From positions 20,117,188-20,181,187 of the forward strand of contig JACGWO010000012.1 in NCBI GenBank assembly GCA_034509735.1: DNA of 64,000 nucleotides, in the 5' to 3' direction. The position numbers and the translations under genes were made by a program. The notes under the pieces are model-generated. The model ran no database searches and was not told the DNA's origin. It saw nothing but the letters and a program-made list of their open reading frames with translations. Origin of the DNA: Sesamum alatum. Lineage: Eukaryota > Streptophyta > Magnoliopsida > Lamiales > Pedaliaceae. Positions 13,240 to 24,883 of this stretch are shown here, piece after piece; position 1 is the first letter of the stretch; every line of letters begins with the position of its first letter.

Positions 13240-15175
13240 TCATTTACGCGACGAAGCATCGAGATAGAGCTTCCCCTGTTTACTTCCACCTGCAACGAAC
13301 AACGACCCGTATTTGCATAAGTTAGAAACGAGCACGATGACTTCCTTTTCGAGCATAGAAATTAGCACATCTCATGTTAGTGAAAAATGGAACTTACGAT
13401 ACAATGTAGGGAGCTCGGAGCTTTTCAACACGCGCAGCCTCTTAACGGTTGAGACGAACATGCTGCAAGAATCACGACAATGAACGATGTAAGAAGTTGG
13501 ATTCTTTAAACATATAGTTTTAAAATTGGATCGTTCGGCTAATATTCGACTAAGGCTGAGGAATTTTAGGCGCAGAAAGGCCAAAACAAAAGGGATATTT
13601 CTTTTTCAAAGTGTGAGGAATAAATGTTAAAGAACAGAGGGAATCAGATCCATGGTGGTCAGATGCTTACTGCCAAGGGACATCCCCAACAAGCATCCTG
13701 TCCCCTTCGTTATCTTCGTACACAAGGGTATATTCGCCATTTGCATCCAGTAAACGTCCGGTCGCTTTCCCTCCTGCTTCGTCATCCTTGATTCCACGAG
13801 CCGAAGAATCACTTTGAGCTACATAGACGATTGAAACACAACACAAGATCAGCACATGGCATGCATTTGAAATCAACACACTAACACCAACTCCTACAAG
13901 TGAATAGGCAATTATGCTGTCAAGATCAGCAATTGGATTGCGGAAACTGATCGAGCTAACCTGCAAGAAGGCCTCGGAAGAGCTCATCGACAGCGTATGA
14001 GAGCTTCTCGTAGCTGTTGTAGGCTTTAAGGTCGACTTTTCTTCCAATGGGAATACCGTCCATGTTGATCTTCACAAACAGAGTTTTCGGGCCATTGTCG
14101 ACAGGTTTTTGGCCGGAAACTTTGTTCTGGACCACATCGCCCGACTCGGAGGCTAATTTAGAACTACTGCCGCTTGCAAGATTCTTTCTAAACGATCGAA
14201 TAGGCGGCCAGCCGACCACCGGAGCAGGAGCAGTCCTATTGTTTATAGCATTCCAAGAAAGATAACAATTTTAGTTATAGTTTAGAACATTTTGTAATAA
14301 GACTTCATCTTTGTCAAAACCACTAATTATAGCATCAAATTCAAATGTTACTACCATACACAAAGAGACAACATGTGGGAAAGTGGGGTTCCTAGACAGA
14401 TATACCAAGTCAGACAAGCTTTCATATTTTCCAACAGAGCATGAAATAAGATAATAATTCAAGAATTGGGAGAATTCAAGTCACAATGAATAAACAATAG
14501 AGGGCAGTTTTAAAACAAAGAAGAAAAGCTGAATTTCTTTCATAAAACTGACATGAACAACCAAAAAGATAGAGAAACCAGAGAGGCAAATCAACTGTAC
14601 AGCAGACAGTAAAGAAAGAAAAACCAGATGCATGGACCACAAACATGTAAGAAAGTTGAGTAAAACAGTGAATATCCTCTGTCAATAAGAGGAGGGGGGG
14701 GGGTAGAGAACAGTAAAAAGGATGCAAGAAAAATAAAGCTGATGCACCTTTTATGAGCAGAGCTGCTGTTGGGCACAGCTGTGTTTGCAGGAGCTGCAGG
14801 TGAAAATGCCTTTTTTTCTGAGTTGTGCAATTCTGCTCTATTGCTAGAGGGGTGCGGTGATTCCTTCTTGACAGGAAGATGAAGGAAATGAGGGTTGGTT
14901 TGCTGTTGCCATGGGGATTTCAAGACAGGATTTTGAGCACAAGGGCTGTTTGAAAAGTAACCAAAAGAGAGGAGAGATTCATGGTCTCTCGCTCTTGAGG
15001 TTGTCTGTGAACTGTTGTTGTTGTGTTTAATGGTCCAGTCATCATCACCTGGTGGACCAAGCCTGAGTTCAAGCTTTTTCTCTTCTGAAAGCCCATGGCT
15101 TGTTTCTTCTGCCCTTTTAACAGGCCATTCTCTCTCTTTTGGAATCAAATCAAGAAACTGGCGACACCCCTCCAT
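13240..15175 (-). CDS. IAA26: Aux/IAA transcriptional repressor, IAA18/IAA26 type, 321 aa, complete
   Basis: Aux/IAA proteins are short-lived nuclear repressors that bind ARF transcription factors and are degraded via TIR1/AFB when auxin is present. Exons on the minus strand: 15175-14748, 14235-13961, 13818-13671, 13462-13398 and 13289-13240, with GT-AG introns; they sum to 966 nt with one stop. ATG 15175 gives MEGCRQ, and an upstream in-frame GTG is not needed. Residues about 9-17 are DLIPKEREW; the EAR motif LELRLG is at 35-40 (TOPLESS binding); the degron VGWPPIR is at 150-156; the PB1 domain runs from about 193, with Lys198 in LFVKINMDG and the acidic OPCA loop [16 protein letters not shown] at 268-283; a basic KRLRVLK follows. 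The N-terminal DLIP block and [11 protein letters not shown] point to the IAA18/IAA26 clade. The intact degron predicts auxin-dependent turnover. Assignment to IAA26 rather than IAA18 is my best judgement. Confidence 0.94.
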
Positions 15176-15694
15176 TTCTCTCCCAAGAAACACTAATTTG
15201 ATACTTATTCCAAGATGAAGCTGAAAATATAGTGATATTGCTGAAAAAGAAGGGAAAATGTATCACGAAAATCAGTGGAACTGCAAAGATTGAAGTTGAA
15301 CTGTAACATAAAAGGCTTGAAGGTGTAGAACAAAGATCTTACCTTGAAATGCTCAACCAAAACTCAGACTCATGAAAGCCTTAGCCCACATTTTTACAGG
15401 TTAGTGAAAGGAAAAGGGAAGCCTTTTTCTCCAAGAAGAACAATCCGTAAAGAATGAAGGGCTGCTGCACAAGAATTTTGTGAGTTTATTTTTATAGGCA
15501 ACTCTTGATGCAAAAGTTTGCCGCACACAGTGCCCTCAAGACTCAAACTTTTGAGACAGAAAATATTAAAGACTCCAAAAGAAACCAAATCAAAGCGCCG
15601 AATGGAAAAGAGAAAGAGCTATTATTATAGCTTGTGGATTGCAAAATCTTGCTTTTATGGCTTAATATTTTGGCACGCTCAGAGTGAGGCTAGT

Positions 15695-15733
<39 letters not shown>

Positions 15734-16320
15734 TTGCTTCAAGAAAATAGGCTAATGAAGGGAAGGTAACAAGAAAGGAGAGAAAACAAGAGTATATAAC
15801 CAGAGAGATTCTTTTCACTCAAAGGACCCCTCAAAAACAGGAAATGGATTAGAACAAAACGCACGCAACCAACCACACACACACAGTCACACACTCTCCC
15901 TCACAAAGAATACGCTGTTGTTCGGTTCAGGAAGCAAAAGCGTGCTGACCTTTCTCTCCTTCACACCAAGAAATAATAAAGAGAAAACCCACATCAAACA
16001 AAGCAGTGAACACAAAGACTACACAGCACACTGCCCCAGAAACATCCCCCCTACGAAACCCGCTTTAAAAGTCAATCAAGAAAAGAATTAAAAAAGAGTA
16101 GCGACGACCCTTTTAATTTATCTCCTCTAAAATCAAGATTATCGTTAATCAACGCTTAAGATTCAACAATCTTTGTGCACTAAACTCAAGATGGAGTCTT
16201 AATCACAACACCCTTAATCAAGAACCAATGGCGGTCAGTAAAGGGACAGCTAAAGATGCAAACTTTGTTCTTACAGAAGCTGGAATTGTATTGATGTGTG
16301 TCAGTGTGTGGGTTGCATGA
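15176..16320 (-). promoter_or_regulatory. IAA26: Probable 5' leader and upstream region of the Aux/IAA gene
   Basis: About 1.1 kb without coding sequence separates the Aux/IAA ATG from the TATA-like site. Its length suggests a long leader, perhaps with an intron, but the splice sites cannot be fixed by eye. It contains a CT/GA microsatellite (15698-15730). Confidence 0.4.
15698..15730. repeat. CT microsatellite, about 16 repeats
   Basis: An uninterrupted run of CT (GA on the gene strand) lies about 520 bp upstream of the Aux/IAA start codon. GA-rich tracts are frequent in plant 5' leaders and core promoters. Confidence 0.9.
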
Positions 16321-16332
16321 TCCTTATATATA
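16321..16332 (-). promoter_or_regulatory. TATA-box candidate for the Aux/IAA gene
   Basis: The minus strand reads TATATATAAGGA, a good plant TATA box, followed by a stretch without ORFs leading to the gene. The transcription start would be near 16290. The link to this gene is inferred from position. Confidence 0.4.
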
Positions 16333-16739
16333 TTTGCAGTGGGCAGTGCTGCAATAAAAGCATGCAGATCCCATGATAATTACAAAGAAAATCGGAGGAT
16401 CCCATGATCTTGTCTGACTATTGTTTTGCTTCTTGGCTTGCCGTCCACAGCCCATTAGCCGTATCTCCAATGGGGCTAGGGCAAAGATATCATCAATTCA
16501 AGAACCATCATTTAGGTTAGTGATTTGTTTGGATCAAATGTCTATCAAGCCAACAGTTAATTGTTGTTTTAAGTAGAGGTATAGTTTTAATTTTAGTTTC
16601 TCTAACAAGTATAAAAATATAATTTAATTTTTATACATTTGACACTTGACAACACAGAGTACTGAATAATATCGTATGAAGGGTTGTTACCTGCTCTAAG
16701 AGAAGACGGAAGGCTAAGCCAAAACGATATTGCTAGTAG

Positions 16740-17555
16740 GTAGGCATGAGATAAATACCAGGATTGCAGAGACGACGGTAAGTGGGTGATGACTGTACGC
16801 TCCCACTACTACTGACCGAGTATTTAATACCCGACGGTTACACTCTGTGAAATAAATACCAAGTGAATAGGCGGCGATGAGTAGGTGATGACTGTACTAT
16901 CCCACCGCTACTGATAGAGTGTTTTAATGCACGAGGGCTACGTTTTGTGAAATAAATACCAGGATTATAGGCGACAATAAGTAGGTGATGATTGTACTTT
17001 CCCACCGCTACTGACCGAGTGATTTAATGCCCGACGATAACGTTCTGTGAAATAAATACTAGGAGTATAGGCGACGAAAAATAGGTGATGACTATACTTT
17101 CCCACCGCTACTGACCGAGTGATTTAATGCCCGATGATTACGTTATGTGAAATAAATACCCGGAGTATAGGCGACGAAAAGTAGGTGATGACTATACTTT
17201 CTCCTCCGCTACTGACTGAGTGATGTAATGCCCGACGATAACGTTCTGTGAAATAAATACTAGGAGTATAGGCGACGAAAAATAGGTGATGACTATACTT
17301 TCCCACCGCTACTGACCGAGTGATTTAATGCCCGACGATTACGTTATGTGAAATAAATACCAGGAGTATAGGCGGCGAAAGTAGGTGATGACTATACTTT
17401 CTCCTCCGCTACTAACCGAGTGTTTTAATGCCCGACGGTTACATTCTGTGAAATAAATACCAGGAGTATAGGCGACGAAAAGTAGGTGAGGACTATACTT
17501 TCCCACCGCTACTGACCGAGTGTTTTAATGCCCGACGGTTTCATTCTGTGAAGTC
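16740..17555. repeat. 100-bp tandem repeat array, eight units
   Basis: The phrase AATAAATAC recurs at 16851, 16951, 17051, 17151, 17252, 17352 and 17452 (first partial match at 16751), so the period is 100-101 bp. Each unit has TAGGCGACGA, GTAGGTGATGACTATACTTT, a CCACCGCTACTGACCGAGTG-like part, TTTAATGCCCGACG and CGTTCTGTGAA. The units at 17051 and 17252 are nearly identical to each other, and those at 17151 and 17352 share a CTCCTCCGCTACT variant, which suggests a 200-bp higher-order period. The array lies about 400 bp upstream of the Aux/IAA TATA candidate. Confidence 0.95.
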
Positions 17556-18709
17556 AATGTGTGGTAGTGATCATAAGTGCCAATATAATTCGATAACCAT
17601 AGAAAAACTCGATTCCTTTTGGACTTTTATACCATCAAGAAATCGACGAGATCATTAATTGCAAAAAAAAAAAAAAAACAAAGAATTATTTCCTATATTA
17701 TAAATGCTATCTCCCACAGTTATACAAAATCAATGTGAAGCCTTAATTAATCAACATTCACAATGGTTTTAGGTATGATCAAAACATTTGCGATAGTTTT
17801 TAACAATGAATAATATTTTAACCTCGTCTGCAGCAATATGACTAATAACCGTTCCACTATCGTGATTAGTTAGTATTCTCTATGATTTTTAATTTTGAAT
17901 TATAATAATTAGTCATGACAAAAAAAAATCATATTTTTTCTAATGACTATTTATTGCTTGTATACATGCCTATGATAGTTTAGAACCCAATTTTTCATTT
18001 ATGTTATATTTAATTTTCATCACAAGCAACTTTGCAAAAATGTTGATTGCATTAATTAATTGATAAGGGCTAAATTCCCACCTACAAACACCGGGTCTAT
18101 GGGGGCATTGAACCATGCCCTTCATGACCCTTACAATATTTCCTTGAAAATAAATTTATTAAAGGCATTTTTTAATACTATAATTATATTATTAAGCATT
18201 ATAATATGAGTTGAGACAAACCTACATTTGAACTATTGTTAGTCCAATTAGTAGGTTTATTGTTCCCCTAAAGTCAAGCAACTTGACTCTTGCATCCTAA
18301 ACCCATGACCCTAAACTCGTGCTAATGAATTTAGCAACTTAAATTACTTCCCAAAATTGATCATCTCCTAGAAAATCAAGTCAATTACTACCATCAAGTA
18401 AGTCCGCATTAGTGACAAAATATTAAATAATAATATAAAAATATTTATTAATTATTAATATTAATTGATAATAATTTTTATTTTATCTCAATAATGTTCT
18501 TTAAATATAATAAGAATTATGCATAAAGTTGACATGCACGACGGTTAATGACAAATATTATGTATAGTATGTCATAATAGACAATTTGTTACATATAATG
18601 TTAGTGACAATTTAGTGATTATGGATATCATTGTCACTAAATATGTGTTATTAATTATCAATTAATGATATCTTTATCATGACTTTTGTCACTAATAAAT
18701 TTGTGAAAA
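17556..18709. other. AT-rich non-coding stretch with decayed repeats
   Basis: No gene was recognised. Scattered phrases around 17760-17960 resemble the sequence at about 32460-32640, suggesting two decayed copies of one element. No ends could be fixed. Confidence 0.4.
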
Positions 18710-19059
18710 TGGAGAAACTGTATTTTTTCATATCATAACTTATACAAAATTTATTTTCAGTCATATTGCTTATGTGATTCTTTAAAATAGTCATATAACT
18801 TGCAAAGAAAAGTCTCATTTACAATCCTCCTGCCAACTTTTATTAGAAAATTGACGGAAAAACCACGCGCAAGTCACTTAGTTGTCCGTTATTTTCTCAA
18901 AATGAAGAAAATGACGACTATGTGACTTGCCTATGATTTTTTCGGTCAATTTCCTTCAAAAAGTTGGTAGGAGAACTGAAATTGAGAATTCTTTAATGTT
19001 ATGGAACTATTTTCAAGAATCCTTTAAACAGTTATGAGACGAAAAATACAATTTTTCCT
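18710..19059. mobile_element. Foldback (hairpin) element, about 350 bp
   Basis: The left half from GGAGAAACTGTATTTTTTC to about 18905 pairs with the right half ending GAAAAATACAATTTTTCC. Matching inner blocks include CAAGTCACTTAGT against CAAGTCACATAGTCGTC on the opposite strand, and CCTGCCAACTTTT against CCTACCAACTTTTTG. The arms are about 170 bp and imperfect, and there is almost no spacer. No target duplication was identified. Confidence 0.6.
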
Positions 19060-20070
19060 ATAAAAATCATATTATGATGAAAAAATTATTGCCAGATGAA
19101 TACCTATAATTAGTAATAGTTCTTGATATTATCAACGTACGTGCATTTAATCACAAACATTACTATTATTTTTCTTGTAGTGTAATTAAATTAAAGTCAA
19201 GAAAGAACCCATTGAGAATCTTGAAACAATAAATTCAAGAAATAAATTGTTACCACGTGTGGATGTCATTATATTAAAGTCAAAGATTTCAAACAAAATT
19301 AATATGTTGACCGAAAATGATGTTTGTGTTATATATCTATCTTCCTTGAATTGGACAAGTTTTTAGGTGTGAAATTCCTCTTGTCTTCCTTACATTAACA
19401 TTGCCTTTGATTGTGAGAGCTTTTGGGCGGTCGGAAAGTGCTACTACTTAAAAAGCAACTTCAGTTTTTCTAGCAAGCCACCAATTCCAGTCCCACAACT
19501 CAAAACTAAAAGCGCATGAAGAAAAAGACTTCAATCCATATAGCACTATTTTTTGGTAAAATGTTCGCTACTTTCATTGTCAATCTTAAGAATATCAGTC
19601 TCTTTGTTTGTGGGAAATTTTTTTTATTGTTTTTTGTGAAACGAATCACAATATCGAATTTTGACTATTTCAATTCAGTATTAGACGATATGTTTTGTTT
19701 TTATTGGTGTTTCAGTAAAATATTTTGATTGAAAATACTTTCAAGTTAGTAGTTGTTACGCATTTTATGTGTGTGGTTAAATATATTTTATACAAAATTT
19801 AAATTATTATTTGTTTCTGTAAAAATTATAAGGTCGAAAAGAAGAATAGACACGGAGAAAAAACACAAAGAGAGAGAGAAAAAAAATTACATGAATTTTG
19901 TTGTTATTTTTCATTTTAAACGAGTTAATTTAGTCAATATAATTAATATAATTATCAGTATAATTATTCTAATTAAACTCTTACTTAATAAATAGTATAA
20001 AAAATTATATATGCGTATAATTTGCAAATAAGAATGTTAATGTTTGATCAAATTATAACACAAAAAAAAA
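19060..20070. other. AT-rich spacer
   Basis: No gene is supported. A CTTGTAGTGTAA motif near 19175 resembles the end of a CACTA element, but no partner end was found. Short open frames at 19516-19995 are low-complexity. Confidence 0.5.
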
Positions 20071-20506
20071 GGGTTCAACACAGTTACCACCCATGAAGGG
20101 TTAATGAATTAATAAAAAAATACAATTAATAGATATAATATATATTTATATATGGTAATTATATAAATGTGATAATTATATGCATGTATAAATTTAGTTT
20201 TAACTTGATTTGACAAATAAGTGAAATTAAAATAAAATGAGCTCCTAGTACTTCAGCATTATGAAAAGAAAAAAAAAACTCGATGAACAAATAAAACTAA
20301 TATTAGACAAAGTTTCGATAAAGGGTGATTTTGCCATTTTAGGAACCCTTTATTCCAGAAAGCAATTTTTGCAAGAATAAAATGATTTTTTCAAACTTAA
20401 AAATTAACGGAGTAAGAAAGTCAAGGTTCTTTTTTTTAATTTTAATATTTTATGGGATAATTTATGTAGGATATATATATTTCAAGGGTGGTAACTGTAT
20501 TAAATC
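20071..20506. mobile_element. Small TIR element, about 436 bp
   Basis: The left end GGGTTCAACACAGTTACCACC pairs with the right end, whose reverse complement is GATTTAATACAGTTACCACC. Both sides are flanked by A runs (9 and 7), so any target duplication is A-rich and uninformative. Confidence 0.6.
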
Positions 20507-21104
20507 AAAAAAATCATTTCTTTTATTTTATATATTTAAAGAATCTGTTGCAAAGTTATGACGATTCTATTCTTTTTTAAAATAAAAAAGTGATTACTAA
20601 TAAACGATGCAATAAGATCTTTCGTAGGAAATAATGAGGCCAAACTGTTAGACCATCCCTCAGGGGACTCATTATTTATTTTTTATTTCTATACTCGGCT
20701 CATTTATATTTTTATTACAAAAGATAAATAAATATAATTTTATCGTATTATGCAGTACAATTAAACTTTTAGCAGCAGTCGCCAGTTGAACTAGCAACCG
20801 ATGCTTTTTTACTTTTTTTTAAATGGGTAATTGACGCATTCCCGGGTTGCAAGCCACTTATTTTTTTTAAAAAAAAATATTAATTTATTTTAATTGTATA
20901 TTTTATTTAATTAATTTATTAATTTAGTAATTATAATTAAGTTAATTAATATTTTTAAAAATTTTGTAGAATATAAATACAAAATAAAAATAACTTACTT
21001 TGAGATAATTTAAAAAATTTATAATTATAAAAATTTATAATTAGAATTATTAAACTAAAAAATTACATAAAAATTTGTATTCAAATATTATGTACATTAT
21101 TTTG

Positions 21105-21960
21105 CCGTCTATGACACTGCCTTTGGATATTACTTTGACTCGAAGAATCTTGATTTTGTCGTGATTGATTGTGAATTCGTTGCCTTACACGAGCTTGTGG
21201 TCAATCCATTTTACTAGGAATGCAGGTACTTTGGCATCGACCCGGACGAGTTGAGATACGAAGAGTATTGTTGTGGACCAACTGAAAATCTGGAATATCT
21301 CAATAGTTTTCTGTAATTATCGGGTTGGAAAAAATAGAATATGTCATTCAGTCGGGCATTAAAGCATAATATTGCTTAACCATTGATGCAACATTAAAGC
21401 CTATATGCAACACATACCTTTTGAGCATGAGAGCGTAGAATTTCAAATTGATTCCATTTACCACATGAATACTCCCGCATTGCAATTTTTATAACGTGAG
21501 TGTTACACCTATGTCCATAATAGTGTCTTGTAACCACAGAGGCAGTCTGTTCAATTTGATCGAATGTCGTCACCACATGCTCGATAGATTTGGCGAACTA
21601 CTGTTGGAACAACTTATATGCATAATCCATGCATGTCATATTGAGTAATCTTTCACAACTCCTATCAAATATTCTTTATTTTTTTTAAGTCATCCCACAT
21701 CGAGTTTGCCTTTATTTGTATCATAAAATTTTGCGTACTTCAAAGATAGGACGTCGATTGAATCCGTAGGTATCTCCGGACAACCATATGCACCAGGACA
21801 TACTATTTCACCTATACAATTTCGTTTAGCTCATAGATCAGTAGAGCCTTACCACATTCCTTCATAAACTCAGGAATGGTCGGCTCGATTAGCTCTTTGT
21901 CTCCTTAAGATGTTAGCTTTGAGTTTCTTCTTCGAATAAGCTCTCGCACATTTAGTGTAT
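21105..21960 (-). pseudogene. MULE-2 transposase remnant (SWIM zinc finger region)
   Basis: The minus strand contains AKSIEHVVTTFDQIEQTASV, then SCGKWNQFEI and RSHAQKVCVAYR (21576-21394), matching the SWIM-type zinc finger of MuDR transposases. In the same position as in MULE-1 follows a tail reading DFQLVHNNTL and GRCQSTCIPSKMD (about 21310-21110). The CxH Cys of the SWIM motif is changed to Arg (LRSH against PCSH in MULE-1). In-frame stops show it is dead. Confidence 0.75.
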
Positions 21961-22128
21961 ATCGTGATCCAATAGAGTCGAATTCTACGGCATCATCACT
22001 AGTTTCAAATTCAGGCCGATGACGATGATCAAGAACAAAATGAATCAACAAGTCCGGAAAGACTACGACCTAGGCAACAACGCAAAGACGTAATTGTGGG
22101 ACCGACGGACATTATTAAATTTCGTACT
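21955..22128 (+). pseudogene. MULE-2 second ORF, C-terminal tail remnant
   Basis: Plus-strand sequence aligns, with frameshifts, to the C-terminus of the 189-aa ORF at 27016-27585: YRDPIESNSTASS, then an Asp/Gln-rich stretch, then CGTDGHY and a stop. It faces away from the transposase remnant. Confidence 0.65.
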
Positions 22129-22458
22129 TATATTATTTTATGAAAATTTTCAAATTGATTAGTTAATACAAATTAATTATAAGTTTGTATAATTACAATG
22201 CCCTATAATATTAATTAACTTAATTATGATTAGTAAATAAATAAAATAATGAAATGAAATATACGATTAAAAAAATAAATTATTAAAATAAAATAAAATA
22301 AAAGTGAATGGTTCGCAAGCTGAGTTTATCTTATACGTCTAAAAAAGATAAAAAAGCAACTAGCGATCAGTGATAAAAATTTAATTGTACCGCATAGTGT
22401 GATAAAGTAATATTTATTTATTTATTTTATAATAAAAATATAAAAGGGTCCTCATCCA

Positions 22459-22786
22459 TGAAACTCTAATAAAATCTTAATTGGCATTACAAAAAAAATA
22501 ATTAAAAAAACTAAATTTAATTGACTCTTAACTAAAAGATTACATTTTCATAATCAAAGTCTTATGTGAATGAGGTCTTACTTGATTAGTAAGTTTGAGA
22601 CATCACAATTTTTGGTTATGAATTTGAGTTCCATAAATGTGAGTGTACGTCTTCTACTACAGTAATTTTTTATTTTTGTTTGTCTCATTTAAATATAACC
22701 GTTAATTAAAATTACCAATATATTGAATTAGTTCTTTAATTTGTATATTAAATATTGTAATGAATCGATATTATCAGATTAATAAA
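22459..22786. other. AT-rich spacer, possible SINE-like relic
   Basis: No gene seen. 22560-22640 has weak tRNA-like words (GAATTTGAGTTCC) but not enough to call a SINE. Confidence 0.4.
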
Positions 22787-23050
22787 TCTATACTATATAT
22801 AATTGAAGAGCACCTAAGCACCTAATTGGTGTCTTCAATTTCATGATCTGCTATTCTTTTTTACTTTTTTTTTTTATTTTATTAGATTTTTTTCTCTGTT
22901 ACCAACTTCTCATTTTCTCTCCTTTTAACTTCCACAACCCTTTTTCTTCTCCCATTTTTTAATATTTTATTTATGTAATAATATATTTTTATATAATAAT
23001 TATTTTTTAAATTTTAAATTAATTTTGCGCACACATTTGAGTGTGCTATC
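22787..23050 (+). mobile_element. Helitron-like non-autonomous element, family A
   Basis: It starts TCTATACTATATATAATTG followed by GAGCACC and GGTGTC, the family A head seen also at 25292 and, reversed, at 41537. The tail carries CACACATTTGAGTGTG, a stem-loop like those near other Helitron 3' ends; the terminal CTAG is not clear. Confidence 0.45.
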
Positions 23051-23186
23051 TATACTATCTATCTATCTATCTATCCATACTATATATTATTGGAGATGGT
23101 CATTTTGTTATCAAATTAATGTGGTCTGCTATTTTTTTTAAATTAATTAATTATTTTTAACTTTTTCGCTCATCATGATCTTTAAT

Positions 23187-23406
23187 GGATTATTTATTTA
23201 TTTAATATTAAGAAAAAAATAACAAAAATAAATATAATATAATATATATAACATGAATGGTTAAAGTCAAACTCACGGAGTTCGATTTTACCGAATTATT
23301 TTTTTTTTTTTATAAAATTCAAAGTCGAACTCGTGGAGTTCGACTTCAATCATGTAAAGTCGAACTCGTGGAGTTCGACTTCGACTTTTTATTTTTATTT
23401 TTTAAA

Positions 23407-23464
<58 letters not shown>

Positions 23465-23598
23465 TAGTCTGCATATATTTAAGATAAATGTACAACACAA
23501 AATATATATTAACACAAAAAAAATATAATTATATTAAAAAAAATTATATTAAATCAAAGAATAAAATTTAAAAAATTAATTATAATAATTACAAATTT
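23187..23598 (+). repeat. MULE-1 left terminal inverted repeat
   Basis: It contains palindromes at 23266-23286, 23324-23344 and 23359-23379, the last two perfect in their 9-bp arms, and an ATT microsatellite at about 23408-23464. It pairs with 24735-25108. Confidence 0.85.
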
Positions 23599-23606
23599 TA
23601 AAATTA

Positions 23607-24526
23607 TTATTGTCTTCTACGACCCCTCACCGACGCATCAGCTTGTCTTGAATGGCCCTCCCTTTGTTGGTATTGTTGTCTATCTCGCGTTTGTGCCCAA
23701 TTCATGTTATTAGGAATGCGTGATGTTTGGCTTCTACCACGACGAATGATGCCACGCAAAGTAGTGTCATGGACCAACTCAAATTGTGGAACATCCCAAT
23801 AATCTTCCGCCATCAAAGGATGAAAAGATTTAGAATATGTTACTTGTAAGCCATTTTATCATAATAGTCCTTCACCATTGATGGGGCACTAATTCTATAT
23901 GCAGCGCATACTTTTTGAGCATGCGAGCACGGGATGCTGAATTGACTCCATTTGCCACATGAACCTTCTCGTGTGGCAATTTTGACAACGTGAGTGTTGA
24001 ATCCATGTCCAGTCTGACATTTTGTCACAACGAAGGCAGACTGTTGGTGCTGGTTGTATCTCGTCACAGCATGTTCAACACTTTTTTCGAACCAACATTG
24101 GAACAATTTATTTGCAAAGTCCGTCCATAGTTGGTTGTTGCTTAACATGACACCACTCTTGGCCATCCTCTCACGAAGATAGTGGACTGAACGAGCAAAT
24201 GTTATTTCCACTATTGCAGTCACAGGCAATCGACGAGCCCCTTTCAGAACTCCATTGATGCACTCTGACATGTTGGTTGTGAGAATTCCGCACCGCCATC
24301 CGCCATCGTGAGAAGCTGTCCATTTTTCCTTCTCAATGTTCTCTAAGTACACAAACGCTTCTAATTTGTTCGCCTTTATCTCGTTCATTGTTCGATTGAA
24401 CTTGCTAATTTGATATTCAGAACCAGCTCTCCAACAAAGGTCCTTTAGTTCCACATTCTTGTGACGACTGTTGAAATTAGAACATACGTGCCGCATGCAA
24501 TATCTGTGCACACCCTGTGGTGGCAC
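23607..24526 (-). pseudogene. MULE-1 transposase, C-terminal part with SWIM zinc finger, frameshifted
   Basis: The minus-strand frame 24526-23840 (228 aa) starts inside the MULE transposase domain with HRYCMRHVCSNF, continues with NMSECINGVLKGARRLP and ends with the SWIM-type finger SCGKWSQFSIPCSHAQKVC followed by AAYR. A 1-nt shift near 23842 leads into a second frame (LMAEDYWDVPQFELVHDTTL and an Arg/Gln-rich tail, stop at 23607). The upstream part with the first two catalytic Asp of the DDE triad is missing, so no active transposase can be made. The first Cys of the usual SWIM CxC is Gly here. MULE-2 has the same tail, so it belongs to the family protein. Confidence 0.85.
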
Positions 24527-24552
24527 AAAATCTGGAATTGTTTTCCAGCATT

Positions 24553-24730
24553 TGGTGCATATCGTGATTATGGAGAGTCTAGTTCGGCAACATCATCAAG
24601 TCGGTTGCATATGAATGCAGATAATGATGATAATGTTTAAAATGAACCAATACAAAATATGGGTGAAGAAATAAGAAGACCTCGGCGCCAACGGCACCGA
24701 CACTTTTGTGGGACGGGCGGTCATTTTTAA
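24553..24730 (+). pseudogene. MULE-1 second ORF, C-terminal tail
   Basis: The plus strand reads YRDYGESSSATSSSR, then after a stop EEIRRPRRQRHRHFCGTGGHF and a stop codon just before the right TIR. This matches the end of the ORF at 27016-27585 (RRPRRQRQRCNCGTCGHY). Its upstream part is lost at the internal deletion. Confidence 0.7.
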
Positions 24731-24734
24731 GAAT

Positions 24735-24831
24735 TGTAATTATTATAATTAATTTTTTAAATTTTAAATTTTAATTTAAATATAATTTTTTGGATGTAAT
24801 TATTTTTTTTACATTTATTTACGCAGCAGAC

Positions 24832-24883
<52 letters not shown>

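Larger units (their letters stand above)
20661..22458. mobile_element. MULE-2: decayed Mutator-like element with TIRs
   Basis: The left arm (about 20661-21080) and right arm (about 22130-22458) are inverted relatives: TTTATATTTTTATTAC, AAATAAATA, a TTATGCAGTACAATTAAA-like block and GGTTGCAAGCCACT each recur on the opposite strand in the right arm. Between them are minus-strand transposase remnants and a plus-strand ORF tail, the same order as in MULE-1. The outer borders are approximate and no clean target duplication was found. Confidence 0.65.

Noticed and set aside
15173..15193. Upstream start adding MFLGRE to the Aux/IAA protein
   Set aside because: The codon at 15193 is GTG; the first ATG in frame is at 15175 and matches the family N-terminus.
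19165..19182. CACTA transposon end (TTTCTTGTAGTG)
   Set aside because: A single short terminal motif without a partner inverted end or 3-bp duplication.
22560..22640. SINE-like tRNA words
   Set aside because: Only a poor box B-like match, no target duplication and no homology to the two good SINEs.
23257..23487. 76-aa frame with a poly-Tyr tail
   Set aside because: Product of the palindromes and ATT microsatellite in the MULE-1 arm.
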